A DNA stretch of 64,000 nucleotides from Wolfiporia cocos (Eukaryota > Basidiomycota > Agaricomycetes > Polyporales > Phaeolaceae), in NCBI GenBank assembly GCA_029448655.1, contig JACCLO010000006.1, positions 992,001-1,056,000 of the forward strand. Direction: 5' to 3'. The stretch's first letter is position 1; every line of letters begins with the position of its first letter. Positions 12,052 to 23,130 of this stretch are shown piece by piece. Both the position numbers and the translations under genes were made by a program. A model generated the notes under the pieces. It was not told where the DNA came from and ran no database searches. It worked only from the letters and a program-made list of their open reading frames with translations.

Positions 12052-12239
12052 CACTTAGACGAAATGCGATGCGATGGCGCAGGTGGGCAATGAAACGAGA
12101 TCATGAGAGTATACGCTACGGTCCCCTTATATACTAATCATTCGTGAGTACGAGCCATGACGGAACGTCCTTCCGGAAAGGGAGGTTCCCAACCCGCAAA
12201 AAGCAAATAGCCGCAATCATGTGAGTGCCGATTTGTTGT

Positions 12240-12390
12240 AATACATTTATTACGCGCGGGCAGTAAAGCTAAGTTACATACGCGCGGGCCGAGGGCGCCA
12301 GTGTGAGGTAGGGGAGTGTGAGGTAAGGTAAAGTGATAGTAAATGGAATACGGTGGGTAGTAAATGTGTTCTGACAAGTGCGAGTAGATT
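12240..12390 (-). other. Probable 3' tail of the LINE remnant
   Basis: Read on the minus strand this follows the LINE stop codon and contains AATAAATG near 12245-12252 but no long poly-A. The rest of 12052-12240 is the short upstream region of the ThuA-like gene. Confidence 0.35.
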
Positions 12391-13255
12391 TCATAAAGGC
12401 CGTTGTGTGTTCCAGGGATTTTGCAGCGCTATGAGTCCTTTGGAGGTAGCGAAGAGAATCGCTAGGTTAATAGAGGGTGAGACGTTGCGAAGGCAATGCC
12501 TTGCGTGAGCATGCAGATAGCAGTGGCGTAGGATGTGCTTGTGGGTCTGAAGTGTGCGGTGATCACAAGGGCAGTGAGTGAATTCAGAGGGGACAAAGCC
12601 AAAGCGGCGATAGTAGTCGTCAAAGTGTCCGTGTCCGGTAAGGCATTGGATGAGACGGGATGAGACGGGATTGGGTGTTACGTGTGCCGGTAAAGTAGCG
12701 ATGGAGGTGAGACAGCGCCATGGAAGGGTCGTGTGATATCGTGACACTGGCAAGGTTAGTGTGGGGTTTTGAGCGCCATTCGGAGCGTCAACGGTGTAAG
12801 GCGCGGTTATTGGTTGTGTCAACCAAGTAAGGGTGGGCGGTATGATCGTGAGTAGTGCAGCGGCTTGCTTGGCGAGTCGGTAGACATGCTCGTTGCCAGG
12901 TATGCCGACGTGACTCGGGCACTAGTGAAGGATGATGGTAAGGCGAGGGTAGGTGCTGAGGAGAGCATCGATATTGCGGGCGAAAAGGATGCTATGAAGT
13001 TGGCTGTGGTGTTTATGGCGTGAATAGATTGATTTGAGTGCGCTTGTGTTGTCTGTAAAAAGATGGACCTGGGTGATCGTGGAGTTATCACAGATGATGC
13101 TAGTGAGGCGATGGGAGGCGGCGGCGAGAGCTAGCATTTCCGCATCGTAGATGTTGGATTGTTGGCCTAAGCCGAAAAGCTGTTGGGTGAGTGTGAGTGT
13201 CGAAGGCATGAAAGCCTGAGCATCTGCCAAAAGTCGCAATTCCAATCTGTAGCAC
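12391..13255 (-). mobile_element. 5'-truncated non-LTR (LINE) retrotransposon remnant: RNase H plus zinc-binding C-terminus
   Basis: One minus-strand frame runs from about 13245 to 12391 with a single TAG at 12922-12924. The first part is RNase H-like (NIYDAEMLALAAASHRL, VHLFTDNTSALKSI, then CPSHVGIPGNEHVYRLAKQ). The second resembles the zinc-binding tail of LINE reverse transcriptases (LTGHGHFDDYYRRFG, then CPCDHRTLQTHKHILRHC). The TAG stands where the family has Trp before CPSHVGIPGNE, so TGG-to-TAG is likely. No reverse-transcriptase palm was found upstream, as expected for 5' truncation. A 10-bp direct repeat (GATGAGACGG) lies near 12650-12670. Confidence 0.8.
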
Positions 13256-14124
13256 GAGTGGTTTCATTCATCTCCGGGAGACTGCACAAGGCAGTGCCAT
13301 TTGAGTACATAGGCGAACCTGCGGAATAGGAGTGTCCAGTACGAGTCGACGGAATGACAATCTCAGATACGGTCTAATTATCGATTGCTTCGCTGCAATC
13401 CAGTAAATTACGCCGGAGCCTGCTGCGACATATAACACAGCGAATGTGCCATGCGTTTTCAAATGGCAGTGACGACGCTGCGTGGTGGTGGCGTCTTCTA
13501 CTATATGCGATGTGAGATGCGAAACTATTGTAAACCAGGTATGAGCACGTTGGTGCGGATAACTGAGCCTGTCACCCGGTACTGTGCCGTCAGGCAGATC
13601 TACGAGGTTTGATGGGACAATGTGTTGTGCGTGATTCCCTTGGGCTACATGCGACCGAACCAAACTGGTACCTAGTATAAAGCTTTCCAAACTATTAACG
13701 CGCCACAGCTGTCATACAGGAATGATCAGACACCCAGGAGATTAGGAAGGTAGATATATTATGGCATTCTGGTGAACGAAGCGTAACGTAAATGCAACTC
13801 TATTTAAGATGAATAAATTGTGAATGATGGAATGTCCATTGGAGGGGATTGTCGTGTGTGATGAAATGCCGAATGTGATGAAATGTCAATTAGAATAGGA
13901 AGCCTATTTGAGAAAAAATGTAGGTATGAGTGAGATGCCAAACGAAACAAGATGTCTGACGAGAAATAACGTTGGATGGCCCTAATCCAGCTTGCCACGT
14001 CAAGTAGCAATAGGGCCTTGTGCATTCGTTGCGTAACCTGTACATTGCCGAAGGTCTGCGTCTAGAAATCGTGCTGGTAGGCTTTAGGAATAAGAATATA
14101 ATATAAGACAATATACTCACTTGA
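13256..14124. other. No gene recognised
   Basis: About 0.87 kb. A 140-codon minus-strand open frame (13268-13690) has no recognisable motif. Around 13800-13910 there are loosely repeated GATGAAATG-type words, which look like low-complexity sequence. Confidence 0.4.
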
Positions 14125-15009
14125 TTAGAAGTGCCGAAGAGATTCATCCTCTGCCTCGTCGCGGAGAGTATCGCAAGTAAGCAGTGACCCATATAACATC
14201 TCTGCAGCCTCCTCGGCCGTCCGAGGGCGAGCACCAGTCATCATCATTTGCAGACTGGCGCGTATTTGCTCTTGGTTCTCCGGTCGCCGGTCCCAGCGGA
14301 CCCATGCAGTCTGAGGAGTTGGCGATTGGCAGGGACCGCGCGTGTTTTGGCTGTGCGCCATGGTAGGATCGGCGGGGACTGTCCCGACTGGGCTGGATGC
14401 CACCGGTGACACCGACGATGAGGCCGGCTGCCCAGTAGCAGTTGACTAATGTGGAACAACGCAAGTGAGCACAAGATCAGCAGGACGTGCACCAAGGACT
14501 TACTGAAGCGGAGGCAGACCGGAATGCAGGATCGTACGGTTGATATCCGTGAGCCGATGTCGCGCTCGAGGTGATAGCATGATCGTAGGTGGGTTGCTCC
14601 ATGGTCGCGGGGATCGGAGGGTACACTCCGTTGCCGACTACATTGCCGTAGTGCTGACCATAGGGCGACATCGGTTGGCCCTGTCCGTCCCATTGGCCGT
14701 ACAGGCCCCCCGCGGGAGCAGAGGTGGGCCCGTGGTGAGGAGCATAGATGTGGGACGTCGATACAACGCGGCCGTTGGGGGACTGCACGCTGATCGTCTG
14801 ACTAGGCTCGGGCATCCGGTAGTCGGATTGTGTGGTCTGTGCCTACCAAACGGTAGGCCGATGCACGAGAGAGATAGTGTGGAATATGCGGAACATACCA
14901 TGCCTGCAACACCAACATGAGCACCTTGAGGGACCTGAGCTGTCGGATACTGCTCGTGACCCTCGTGCGCATTTTGGTGGTCCATGGCAGAGGGGATGTT
15001 GTAGGACAT
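14125..15009 (-). CDS. Uncharacterised Q/P/S/Y-rich protein, 3 exons
   Basis: A 256-residue protein from exons 15009-14899, 14842-14504 and 14445-14125; introns of 56 and 58 nt are GT-AG and all exons are in phase 0. The first 150 residues are low-complexity and probably disordered (SPYGQHYGNVVGNG, YPPIPATMEQPTYDH). The last 60 are more ordered and acidic (RWDRRPENQEQIRASLQMMM, RTAEEAAEMLYGSLL). No known domain recognised. The composition would suit a transcription regulator or adaptor, which is inference only. Clean splicing and consistent phase argue that the gene is real. Confidence 0.7.
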
Positions 15010-15424
15010 TGTAATAAAAAGAGATCGGAGTAGCTGGTGAGAGTAATAGGTGGTACAGTGGGTGGGGGATGTGAGAGGCGGAGGCGATGGACGGGATGCT
15101 CCAGCGCCCCGCCGCTCATGACCTTACATATCCAAACGCGTCGGCCAAAGCGTACTCGGCCATGCGGCCGCGGATAGCCTTCGGAGCGCGTGCGCGCCGC
15201 GAGAAGCAACGAGCAGACAGGTGTGCACAGACTGCATGGCCAAGCGCGCGTGCATTGGCCATGGCTATAGCAGAGAGACGACGACGAGCCCCTATATGTC
15301 ACCCATAGTGAGATGGATCTCCTTGTCTCTAAGCGCGCATTGCTTGCGAGCTTTTGTGGGTCCAGATGTGAGTAAAAGGATCGCAGATGCTTCCGAGGTG
15401 GTGTGCAAGCTCGAGCCAGGTGCG
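15010..15424. other. Upstream region of the Q/P/S-rich protein; no gene supported
   Basis: About 415 bp of GC-rich sequence. Open frames exist on both strands but shadow each other, and none shows motifs. Confidence 0.35.
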
Positions 15425-16911
15425 CTAGCATCGCGAAAAGGGCAGGCGTCGGGCGTCGGGGAGCGCACAACGGCGCGCACTAACGCTGTTGCAGACGGTG
15501 GCGGAGGTGGAAATGGCGATATGCAAAGCATGTGCAGGCGAGACCGTTGGTCCGTTGCTGGCAACAGCAGACATGAGGCAGGGCACGCTCACGAAAATTT
15601 GCATGACGGTGGTGGTGGACAGATGCTGCGCTCGCCGGCAATGCAGAGGAATGGAGACGTCGCCGCTTTCCGCCAGAACGTGTACAGCATGAGCCAGATA
15701 GTAGATGAGGGCCTTGTCCGCCACCGGCGAGACGAGTCTTTCACGCCGAACACGATATGCAACAAATTGTTCACGAGATGAACCTGCCATGTCTGGGAGG
15801 TATGCAGTAGACACGACCTGGTGCGTCCAATCGCACCCCGAGATATACGAGACAAGGCGAGTATCGACATGGATATGAGTGCGACGCGCAAGAAAATTCG
15901 AATACTGGAGCACAGAGTCCTAGGTACCGCTGATAGTAACCACACCCAGTGAGGCAACCGTCGCACAAGGTTTGCGAAGACACGAGGCAGTACAAGAGTC
16001 GCCATGTAACCCGAGAGCCACCTCGGGAAGCAGTCGGTGTGTTCGTGAACCTGCTGTTTCCGGACACTCCAATAGATGCGTGTCTGCGTACACTTCGTTC
16101 GCTATTGCGAGGGTGCGAGGCCTGGTAGTCTGGCTCACCACTGAGCTTGGAGTACAACGAGCAGCACTACAGTAACACAAGAGTTCCGACAGCAGGACAA
16201 GAACAATAAGTCGCTGGACGTGCCAGCGTCTGGCAGTCTGGCGGCAGTCTCGCGCTGGCATGTATGACTAGGAGAACACCCAGTGTTTCATGTTTGTGAG
16301 CGAGTAGTACGCTGAGATGGTTCTGTCTATACTGTCCCATGTATCTACACCCGAGCGAGTAACGCACCTCTATACAGGATGCGAGCTGATTGCTCTCAAG
16401 CAAGGAGATTATACAGAAAATATGACCCTCGAGCACATCGTGAACATTTCGGGGTCGCATTAACCCGCAAGACCTCGAGGCACCAGAGTGTAGGAACGCT
16501 TCCAGGAGTATCAGCGTGAATACAACAGCTCGTCGCCGGATTTTCCGTAGGTAGCGCCAGCGTAACCAGCCGTGAGTACAAGGCGCAAATACCGGCTGGC
16601 AATTTTTGCAGAGCGTGATACAACCTACACTCCAAGTCACGGCCGCTTTTGTGAAGCAGAGTGTGTGCTTCCATAGTGCAGCCAGGCCGAGCTTTCGAGA
16701 AAAGGGTGGAGATAGCGTGAGCAAAGTTTGCTGCTGTGGCGAGCTGGCAAGAGACCTGATGACTAGCTGGAGGAATGGCCAATAACCAGCGCTCGTTGAG
16801 CCCACATGTACAAATACTAGTAAACACGATGTTTGCTTCCGCAGAGGTCCAAGCATATCGAGATAGAAGACATCGTCCCAGGGTGTATACAATTATACGG
16901 TGTGACTTCAT
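15425..16911 (-). pseudogene. Uncharacterised coding region interrupted by an in-frame TAG
   Basis: A minus-strand frame from 16261 to 15425 is open apart from TAG at 15920-15922. On both sides the sequence reads like protein (GLHGDSCTASCLRKPCATV before; THIHVDTRLVSYISGCDWTH and DKALIYYLAHAVHVLAESGD after). Upstream, 16911-16396 is open in another frame (MEAHTLLHKSGRDLECRLYH, LPAGICALYSRLVTLALP), probably an earlier exon. I do not recognise the family. It could be a decayed gene or a multi-exon gene whose TAG lies in an unrecognised intron. The plus strand is partly open too, so coding status is uncertain. Confidence 0.4.
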
Positions 16912-17078
16912 CGTAGAGTCACTTCCTCGCTCGCGTCAAGACATCTGGACTCTGCAGCAAGGCGCACAGCTTGAATAAGATCACGGGACCGCGTCTGACA
17001 CGTGCTTTGCGCCGAGGGCGCTTCTCCTGCAAACGGGTTTCTTCTTCTTCGCTTTGTTGGAGAACAATCATCGCTGTT

Positions 17079-17490
17079 ATGCCGTCCACCGAGAGTCAGC
17101 AGCTGTCGGAGACTCAATTCAATGAGAAGGCGGCTATAGAGGCGCCAGTCGGGCCTGAGCGAAAGGGTAACGTCGACGAACTAACTGAGAAGCTAAACGA
17201 TGACCCTCGCTTCAACCCGTCGACGCCCTCGCGCTGGAAGCGGGCGGCACTCCTGCTGCTGACCTTCGCACTTTGCTGGCTTGCTCTTTCGATTCGTGCT
17301 CACAACCGCAAGCCGAAGATCATTTACGCCGACCGGTAGGGTCACGACGGTGCACGGACACGACGTACACTGAGATGTCGCTAGGTACTCGGAGGAATTC
17401 AAATATAGACCTGCAGCGAGCCCCATCATTACTGAGCGGCTGAAGGATGGTAGGACGCGTTTGAGGGGTGCGTTGCCTACTGGCATGTGA
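17079..17490 (+). CDS. Small single-pass membrane protein, 2 exons
   Basis: A 120-residue protein: exon 1 17079-17335, intron 17336-17384 (49 nt), exon 2 17385-17490. The N-terminal 60 residues are polar (NEKAAIEAPVGPERKGNVDE). One hydrophobic segment at residues 64-80 (AALLLLTFALCWLALSI) is followed by basic RAHNRKPK. The C-terminal part, RYSEEFKYRPAASPIITERL and KDGRTRLRGALPTGM, looks conserved. The layout fits a tail-region membrane anchor with no signal peptide. No function recognised. Confidence 0.75.
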
Positions 17491-18226
17491 AGGTGAGTCT
17501 ATGATGCTCGGTGTGCGCGAGCGAGTGTGATGACCGTGCGTAGGAGATGGCGGATAGACTCAACATTCCTCGGATATACCAAGATAATAATCAGCTTTAC
17601 CTCTATTCCTAATGCGCGCGCATGTTGCTCTCGGACTTCCTCGCTTCCAGACAGACTTTACCTCATGTAGATGGACGACACTGCATGTCCGGTTTGTGCC
17701 ATCGTTCCATAACGAATGTGATAATGGCTGGATTGTTGCCTCTCAATGTGTGGAAATAGCCCGTGGTCCAAAACTGTGCCGTCTGCTTGAGGTCTTCGGC
17801 GTGCTAGCGATGATGCATCTTCTTGAGTGGTTTATGCCGCTATGTGCAATTCGTCTACCCAGATCTGGCACGCCTCTGGGGCTTGGAGGGAGTATGTTTC
17901 ACAGCTTTTATATGTGGAATGCATTTGAACACAATTCTGATGTCTTCCAATCTCCTGATTTGACTCCAAATTTACAGCCATCATAATCAGAGGACGATCA
18001 CGCTCTTGCTGTCAATCTGACGTCTCAAAATGGCAGGCGGTATGGTTCGCTGGATCGCTGCGACATCGCTCTCTTCTCGCTTTTTTGCCAACGCCGACCT
18101 GTTTTCGCTCACGACTGGTTTCTTTTTTCCCGCCTCAGTTGCACTGACTCGCTGTCTACCGCATTTTTCTGTGTATCATCCCTCCGCAGGCCCATTAGCT
18201 TTCCCGTCGGCGTCCCCACGCCCGAT
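17491..18226. other. Intergenic, no gene supported
   Basis: About 0.74 kb. An open frame at 17612-17986 has no motif or plausible splicing. The last 200 bp are pyrimidine-rich and probably hold the promoter of the downstream gene. Confidence 0.4.
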
Positions 18227-20119
18227 ATGGACCAAAGTGTGCCCATCATTGACGAGCAAAACCCGTTCTACTGTCCCACCTCGACCGCCGTCGCTTTCAT
18301 CGAATCCCTCCGCAGCCAAATCCACGGTGCGCCTCCACCTTACACGCGCTTGCCCACCGACTGCCCCTCCTTTTCCGAGCGCCTTGAACAATCTATCAAC
18401 GAGGACGACGTGTACCAGTTACTCTGCCGCTCCCTCCCCGCAGTCAATAGCGAGGTCTCCGCCCTGCATAGCTCGTTCTCTGTGCCTGCGTACGATCAAA
18501 GCACCCCCACCCGTGCGGTCCGCAGACTCCCGGCGGGCGATCCGCCGGGGGTGAAGGCAAAGCGAAAGAAGTCGGGGTCGCTAGAGTCGTTCAGCGACTT
18601 GATGGGCCCGCCGAGGAAAGAGAGGTCATTTCAAAGCGTGAACGATCAGTCATTCGAGCTGAGTGGCAAGGTGGACAAGATAAGGTATTGGAAGGCTACG
18701 ATGGACGCGCTGCTCTCCCCGTATAGCGGCGAGAAGCAGAATCACGCGCCACCAGCCTCTGGAGAGTACACTATGAGAGATATGGAGCGGAGGATATTCA
18801 AACTGGAAGGTTTGTGCCAACATGTAGCCCTGTACTGCTGACGCATATCAGACGCTGTAAACTGTGACCTTTAGGTCAGTATACGTGCCACAGTATCAGT
18901 ATATGCGCATAATTCTCATCGACAGACGAGTTGTACGGGCCTCCGATTGGCACCGAGACTCCTCGCGGTATCAGCGTATTGATATCTCGTCTCCATGCGC
19001 TCCTGCCCGGAATCAGGCTAAAAGAACGACTATATGCGCTGGGTACGCCCGACCATCAGGACATCGTGGACCTATTGGCTCGTGGCGGTCCGTGCTTATA
19101 TCTCATCTTGCCCGCGAAAGAGGCTCAAAATGGCTGTAGGCCATCTGAACAAGTACATCCTCGAGATGCTCCGGATGTCCGAAATTGAGGTTCTAGACCT
19201 TACTGCCTCGCTGATGGACCAAGAAGGCTTGAACATGGGCGCCCACGACCTCCTGCACGGTAACCAGCTCCTTTATGCCGTGTGTGATTCTTAACACATT
19301 GTGCAACAGTCTTTACCAAACCAAACAGCTTTCTATTCCTAACCGAGCTGTGCATGAATAACGCATCTCTGAAGGACCTCGATCTCACGTACATCCACCA
19401 TCTCCCGCGCCTCTCCCGGCTCTGGATCAGCAACACGGGGATTGGGAACGACGCGTGCGTTGTCTTTTCGGATCTCGTGTTCTCTCCTCTCACATAATCC
19501 ATAGCATTTTTCACCTCGTCGCACTGAAGCGCACCCTCGCTGAACTGGCTATAGAGATGAATCCGCTGATTGACGATGATGCGATTCCCGCCTTAATCGC
19601 TTTACCGATGCTGTGGTTCCTGTCTTTCTCTGACACGAGCATCGGTATGCCCGGCCTGCGCAAGCTCGCAATGGCCATGAAGAGAAGGGGAGACTACCCT
19701 GATTTGGAGGTGCCGCGCGCGTGTGAAGAGTACATCAACAGTACGTCAGATCTTCAGAGTCTGAGATTCTACTCCGGGAACTCTTGAGCACGTGCAATAG
19801 CTGACACTGCTGTGACAATGTAGACTTGCATCGCAAATACATGCTCTTCCCCCAGCCGCCCCTCATCGTCGATCCCGCTGCCTGTGCGACACTCTCTCCC
19901 GAGGCGCTGCGCCGTAATCTCGCCGCTCATGCCGCGTTTAACCCCGACATTCATGCAGGCGGGTCTGCATCTGAGATGGCGGAGCGCCTCGCAAACATTC
20001 TGAAGACGCGCGAGGAGGATCTGGTCGTGCGGGAATTGGGGTGGTTGAGCGATAACAACAAAGTTACGTCGGAGGGTGGGCATAAGAAAGAGGAAAGCGA
20101 AGAGACAGAAGTGTTCTAA
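18227..20119 (+). CDS. Leucine-rich-repeat-like protein, 6 exons
   Basis: A 513-residue protein: exons 18227-18809, 18926-19087, 19140-19259, 19310-19454, 19505-19740, 19824-20119. Every junction is GT-AG and in phase. The N-terminal 170 residues are S/P-rich and basic ([20 protein letters not shown]). The middle has LRR-like units ([94 protein letters not shown]). The C-terminus is acidic. LRRs usually mediate protein binding; partner and location are unknown. It could be an F-box-like LRR protein, but no F-box was seen. Confidence 0.85.
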
Positions 20120-20487
20120 TAGTGCTGGGTATGTGTTTGCAGCTTTGGGCTTCGAGCTGGCTGGTGTGTGTCCTGTCCTTCTTCTGTTCGTTAACCTTGC
20201 AACCTTCTCGCTGTTTTTGTTATCTCGTAAGTCATGTCGCTGTGTTTGTGTCGTCGCTGTCTGTCTATGCATCTGCATTATGTTGTTCTCCTATGCGCCA
20301 AAACTCGAAATATTGGAGAGAATACTTCATTTGCAAGATCGTTATGCGATTGCAATGCCTTCGCGGCCGACTGCGATCACTACGGTTGCCTGATCGGGAA
20401 TAAGCTATGGACCAATAATCGCGCGTGGGCGCTTATACCGGATCACAACGCTAGACCGGTCGACTTCCAATTGACCACAAAGACCTT
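20120..20487. other. Intergenic between the LRR and MINDY genes
   Basis: About 370 bp between two same-strand genes. Presumed 3' UTR and promoter; no further feature recognised. Confidence 0.4.
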
Positions 20488-21956
20488 ATGACTTCAAACA
20501 CGGATGCAAGCTTGAAAGAATCGCTTGAGGAACTGTGGTATCTCAAGGAAGTTACATTCAAGAGCGACGACTCGGACGATATACCACAGAGAAAGCTGAA
20601 AATCATCACGCAGAACTTCAATGGGTCAGTAGGGACACTGCCACCTAGCCGCAGATTGTTTATGGACTGATAGGCCCTGTTCGTTTATTGCAATATGTAG
20701 GCATTATGAATCTGTGAAACCAGCCTCTGAAGGGACATGACAACACAGGCAACATCCTCATTCTGCGCGGGAACATCGAAATTCTCCCTCCAGAGAGGAC
20801 GTCGGTCTCATACGACTTTCTAGCGCGGCTTGTGGGGGAGTACCTTCTGACATCCAGTCCTGAAGTGGATACTTCTGCTGCTCTGTCAATCATGCCTGCG
20901 ACACGAAGTGCGCCTGTCGCCTTTTCTGTTGCCTTTATGCTCATTGTGGTGACTTGATCAGAGGGTATGGACCTAAACCCGTTATTCACTGGTCCCACGT
21001 CGTTCAGGCCAGCCGGCGAGGGCGGAGAGCTCAAGCTCTTCGAACATGCCGGTATAAAGCTTGTACATGGCTGGCTTGCCGACCCTGACAGCCCCGAGTA
21101 CAAGGTGTTGTCACGCACAGAAGACTATGATACCTCAGTCAACCTCCTAGTTGAGGCAGACTATCTCACCAAAGGGCAGCTAGTATCCAGCCTGGATCCA
21201 GATGTGCCGCAGGAAGGGGGTGCCGGTGGGATATACGATACGCTATCGGGTGAGGAGCGTATGAAGGTACAGGATGGTGGGTACTGCCGGAGTTGCTATC
21301 TCAATCTCAATTCGACATTTAATCGTTGCTTCTCCCGCGCAGCCATTATCATCCGGGACTTCATCGACAAAACGCAATCCCAGCTCACCTACCACGGGCT
21401 CTTCACGCTCGCCTCCACCCTCGCGCCCGGCGAGCTCGTCGCGCTTTTCCGCAACTCGCATCTCTCCGTGCTGCACAGGCCGCGCGAGGGCGCAGGCGAG
21501 GGCGGGCTGTACACCCTCGTGACGGACCAGGTCTTCCTGCACGAGCCGTCCGTCGTGTGGGAGCGCCTCGAGGACGTCGAGGGCGGCATGTCCGCGTTCG
21601 TCGACGCAGACTTCGTGCACGCGAGCCCCGCCGGTGGCGACTACGCCGGACACACGGCTGAGACCGCGCTCGCCGCGCTCGAGGCGGAGGCGCGCGCGCT
21701 TACGGTCGAGGATAGCGCTGAGTATGTTTGCTTTGTGTGGTTGGCGTGCGATGCTGATGGCTTGTGTGTGTGCAGTCAGGAGCTGGCGCGCCAGCTGCAG
21801 GCGGAGGAGGACGAGCACGCGCGCCAGTACTATGCTCAGCAGGAGCGAGAGCGCACTGAGCGGGAGCATGCTGCTCAACGGATGCCCCCTTTGGTGGCTG
21901 AGGACGATTCGCGGCCGCTGAAGAAGAAGAAGGGGGGAGATTGTATTATCATGTAG
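20488..21956 (+). CDS. MINDY-family deubiquitinase with C-terminal CaaX box, 6 exons
   Basis: A 397-residue cysteine protease of the MINDY (FAM63) family, which trims K48-linked polyubiquitin. Exons: 20488-20624, 20674-20696 (23 nt), 20749-20907, 20962-21276, 21343-21721, 21776-21956; all junctions are in phase. The catalytic motif QNFNGPCSFIAICN spans the first three exons, with oxyanion Gln and nucleophile Cys. The second half has SQLTYHGLF, LFRNSHLSVL (probable catalytic His), LYTLVTDQVFLHEPSVVWER and FVDADFVH. A Glu/Gln-rich helix (ELARQLQAEEDEHARQYYA) resembles a ubiquitin-binding helix. The end KKKKGGDCIIM is a basic stretch plus a CaaX box, predicting prenylation and membrane attachment. 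Confidence 0.93.
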
Positions 21957-22363
21957 TTTTCGTGCGTGTTGTGCGATATCTGTTTCCTTTGCATTGTATA
22001 CAAGTATACTCAACTATTTGATCACTTCGGATTGAGCGCTCAGAAGAATCTACTACTGTTCAAACGCTCATTTGCAGCAGAACTCCCACTATCCTGGCTG
22101 CAACTTGTAATCTGCTCCCTTCGTTGACGGAGCACGCATTACCAATGCAATTATTTGCATTGACGGTGATTAATCTACCAGTCCCACTTTCCGGCTGTCT
22201 TATGCATTGAGAACCCACCGCGAATAACCTATCGCAAATAACAACCCATGCATAGGCCCGCTCGATATTGCAGATGTTGTCACCCGTAACCGAAGACCAC
22301 CTTAGATTATACACAGGTAAAAGGTCTAAGAAGTCAAAGGTGCGGGAAGCCCTGCGAGATATC

Positions 22364-23130
22364 TCAGCACAAGTCCAAGTTGTAGCTTTGACCAAAAACC
22401 TCCTCAATGACCCACCAGTAGCCGGGGAAGGGCTCGCATGTCCCGCCCTCCGAGCGTCTCGAGCCATACACACAGCTCTCAACGATGTCTTGACCCAGCT
22501 CCGCTTGTGACATTTTTCCGGTGAGTAACGGCTGCGTTGCATTCTTGGGAGAGTACACGTGCGATGTCACCATTGTAGATGTCGTAGGTCTACGTGTAGC
22601 GGTTGAGGAAGGCGTATCTGCAGGTCTGGTATCCGAAGGTGGTGGTGGAGCGCTGGAAATGTCCGCTGCAGTCGGAGGTGCGCGTCGGCCGCTGGGATGC
22701 CGTGTGTGACACGGCGCGTACGGGTTGGGATCGAGCTGAGGGTGCTCAAAAGCGCGCTGCAGTCGAACGAAGTGCCAGCGGCCGAGGATATATTCAAGCA
22801 CAGGATATCGCCTGGTCAAGGGACGTGAGATGCGCATGAATGTATGGCAGGAGTGGTACGCACACAAGCCGCCGATGGCAGCCTGGTGCTTCACGACGAC
22901 GTCAGAAGCCGTCGAAGGTCGTGCCACGGTCAGGTCAGGGCACGACTTGGACGTTACGATAATGTTTGTGCCCATGTGCGTCAGCGTAGTCGTGTTGCTG
23001 ACCACTCCGTTGCTGCACTGACTGTTATAAAATTGGTCAGGGGCCGGACAAGAGATAATCAGGATGTGTCGAGTCGCTCACCGTTCCGTGCAGTAGCAAG
23101 AGCTACGGTAAGGAGAACGAGGCTACGCAT
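22364..23130 (-). CDS. Probable small secreted protein, exon structure unresolved (possibly decayed)
   Basis: A minus-strand region opening with a signal-peptide-like MRSLVLLTVALATAR from the ATG at 23130. Later blocks are open in different frames, as expected for short introns: TTTLTHMGTNIIVTSKSCPD near 23000; LNISSAAGTSFDCSALLSTL near 22750-22800; FGYQTCRYAFLNRYT near 22575-22640; GQDIVESCVYG and EGGTCEPFPGYWWVIE near 22390-22500. Cysteine and aromatic spacing suits a small extracellular protein. An in-frame TAG after FLNRYT and an unresolved first junction leave open whether it is intact. Family not recognised. Confidence 0.4.

Noticed and set aside
15221..15781. Plus-strand 186-codon frame
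   Set aside because: It overlaps the more protein-like minus-strand frame, with Gly/Arg-rich low-complexity sequence and no motif.
21326..21661. Long Arg-rich open frames overlapping MINDY exon 5
   Set aside because: They are GC-rich shadows of the real exon; the MINDY frame carries the catalytic motifs.
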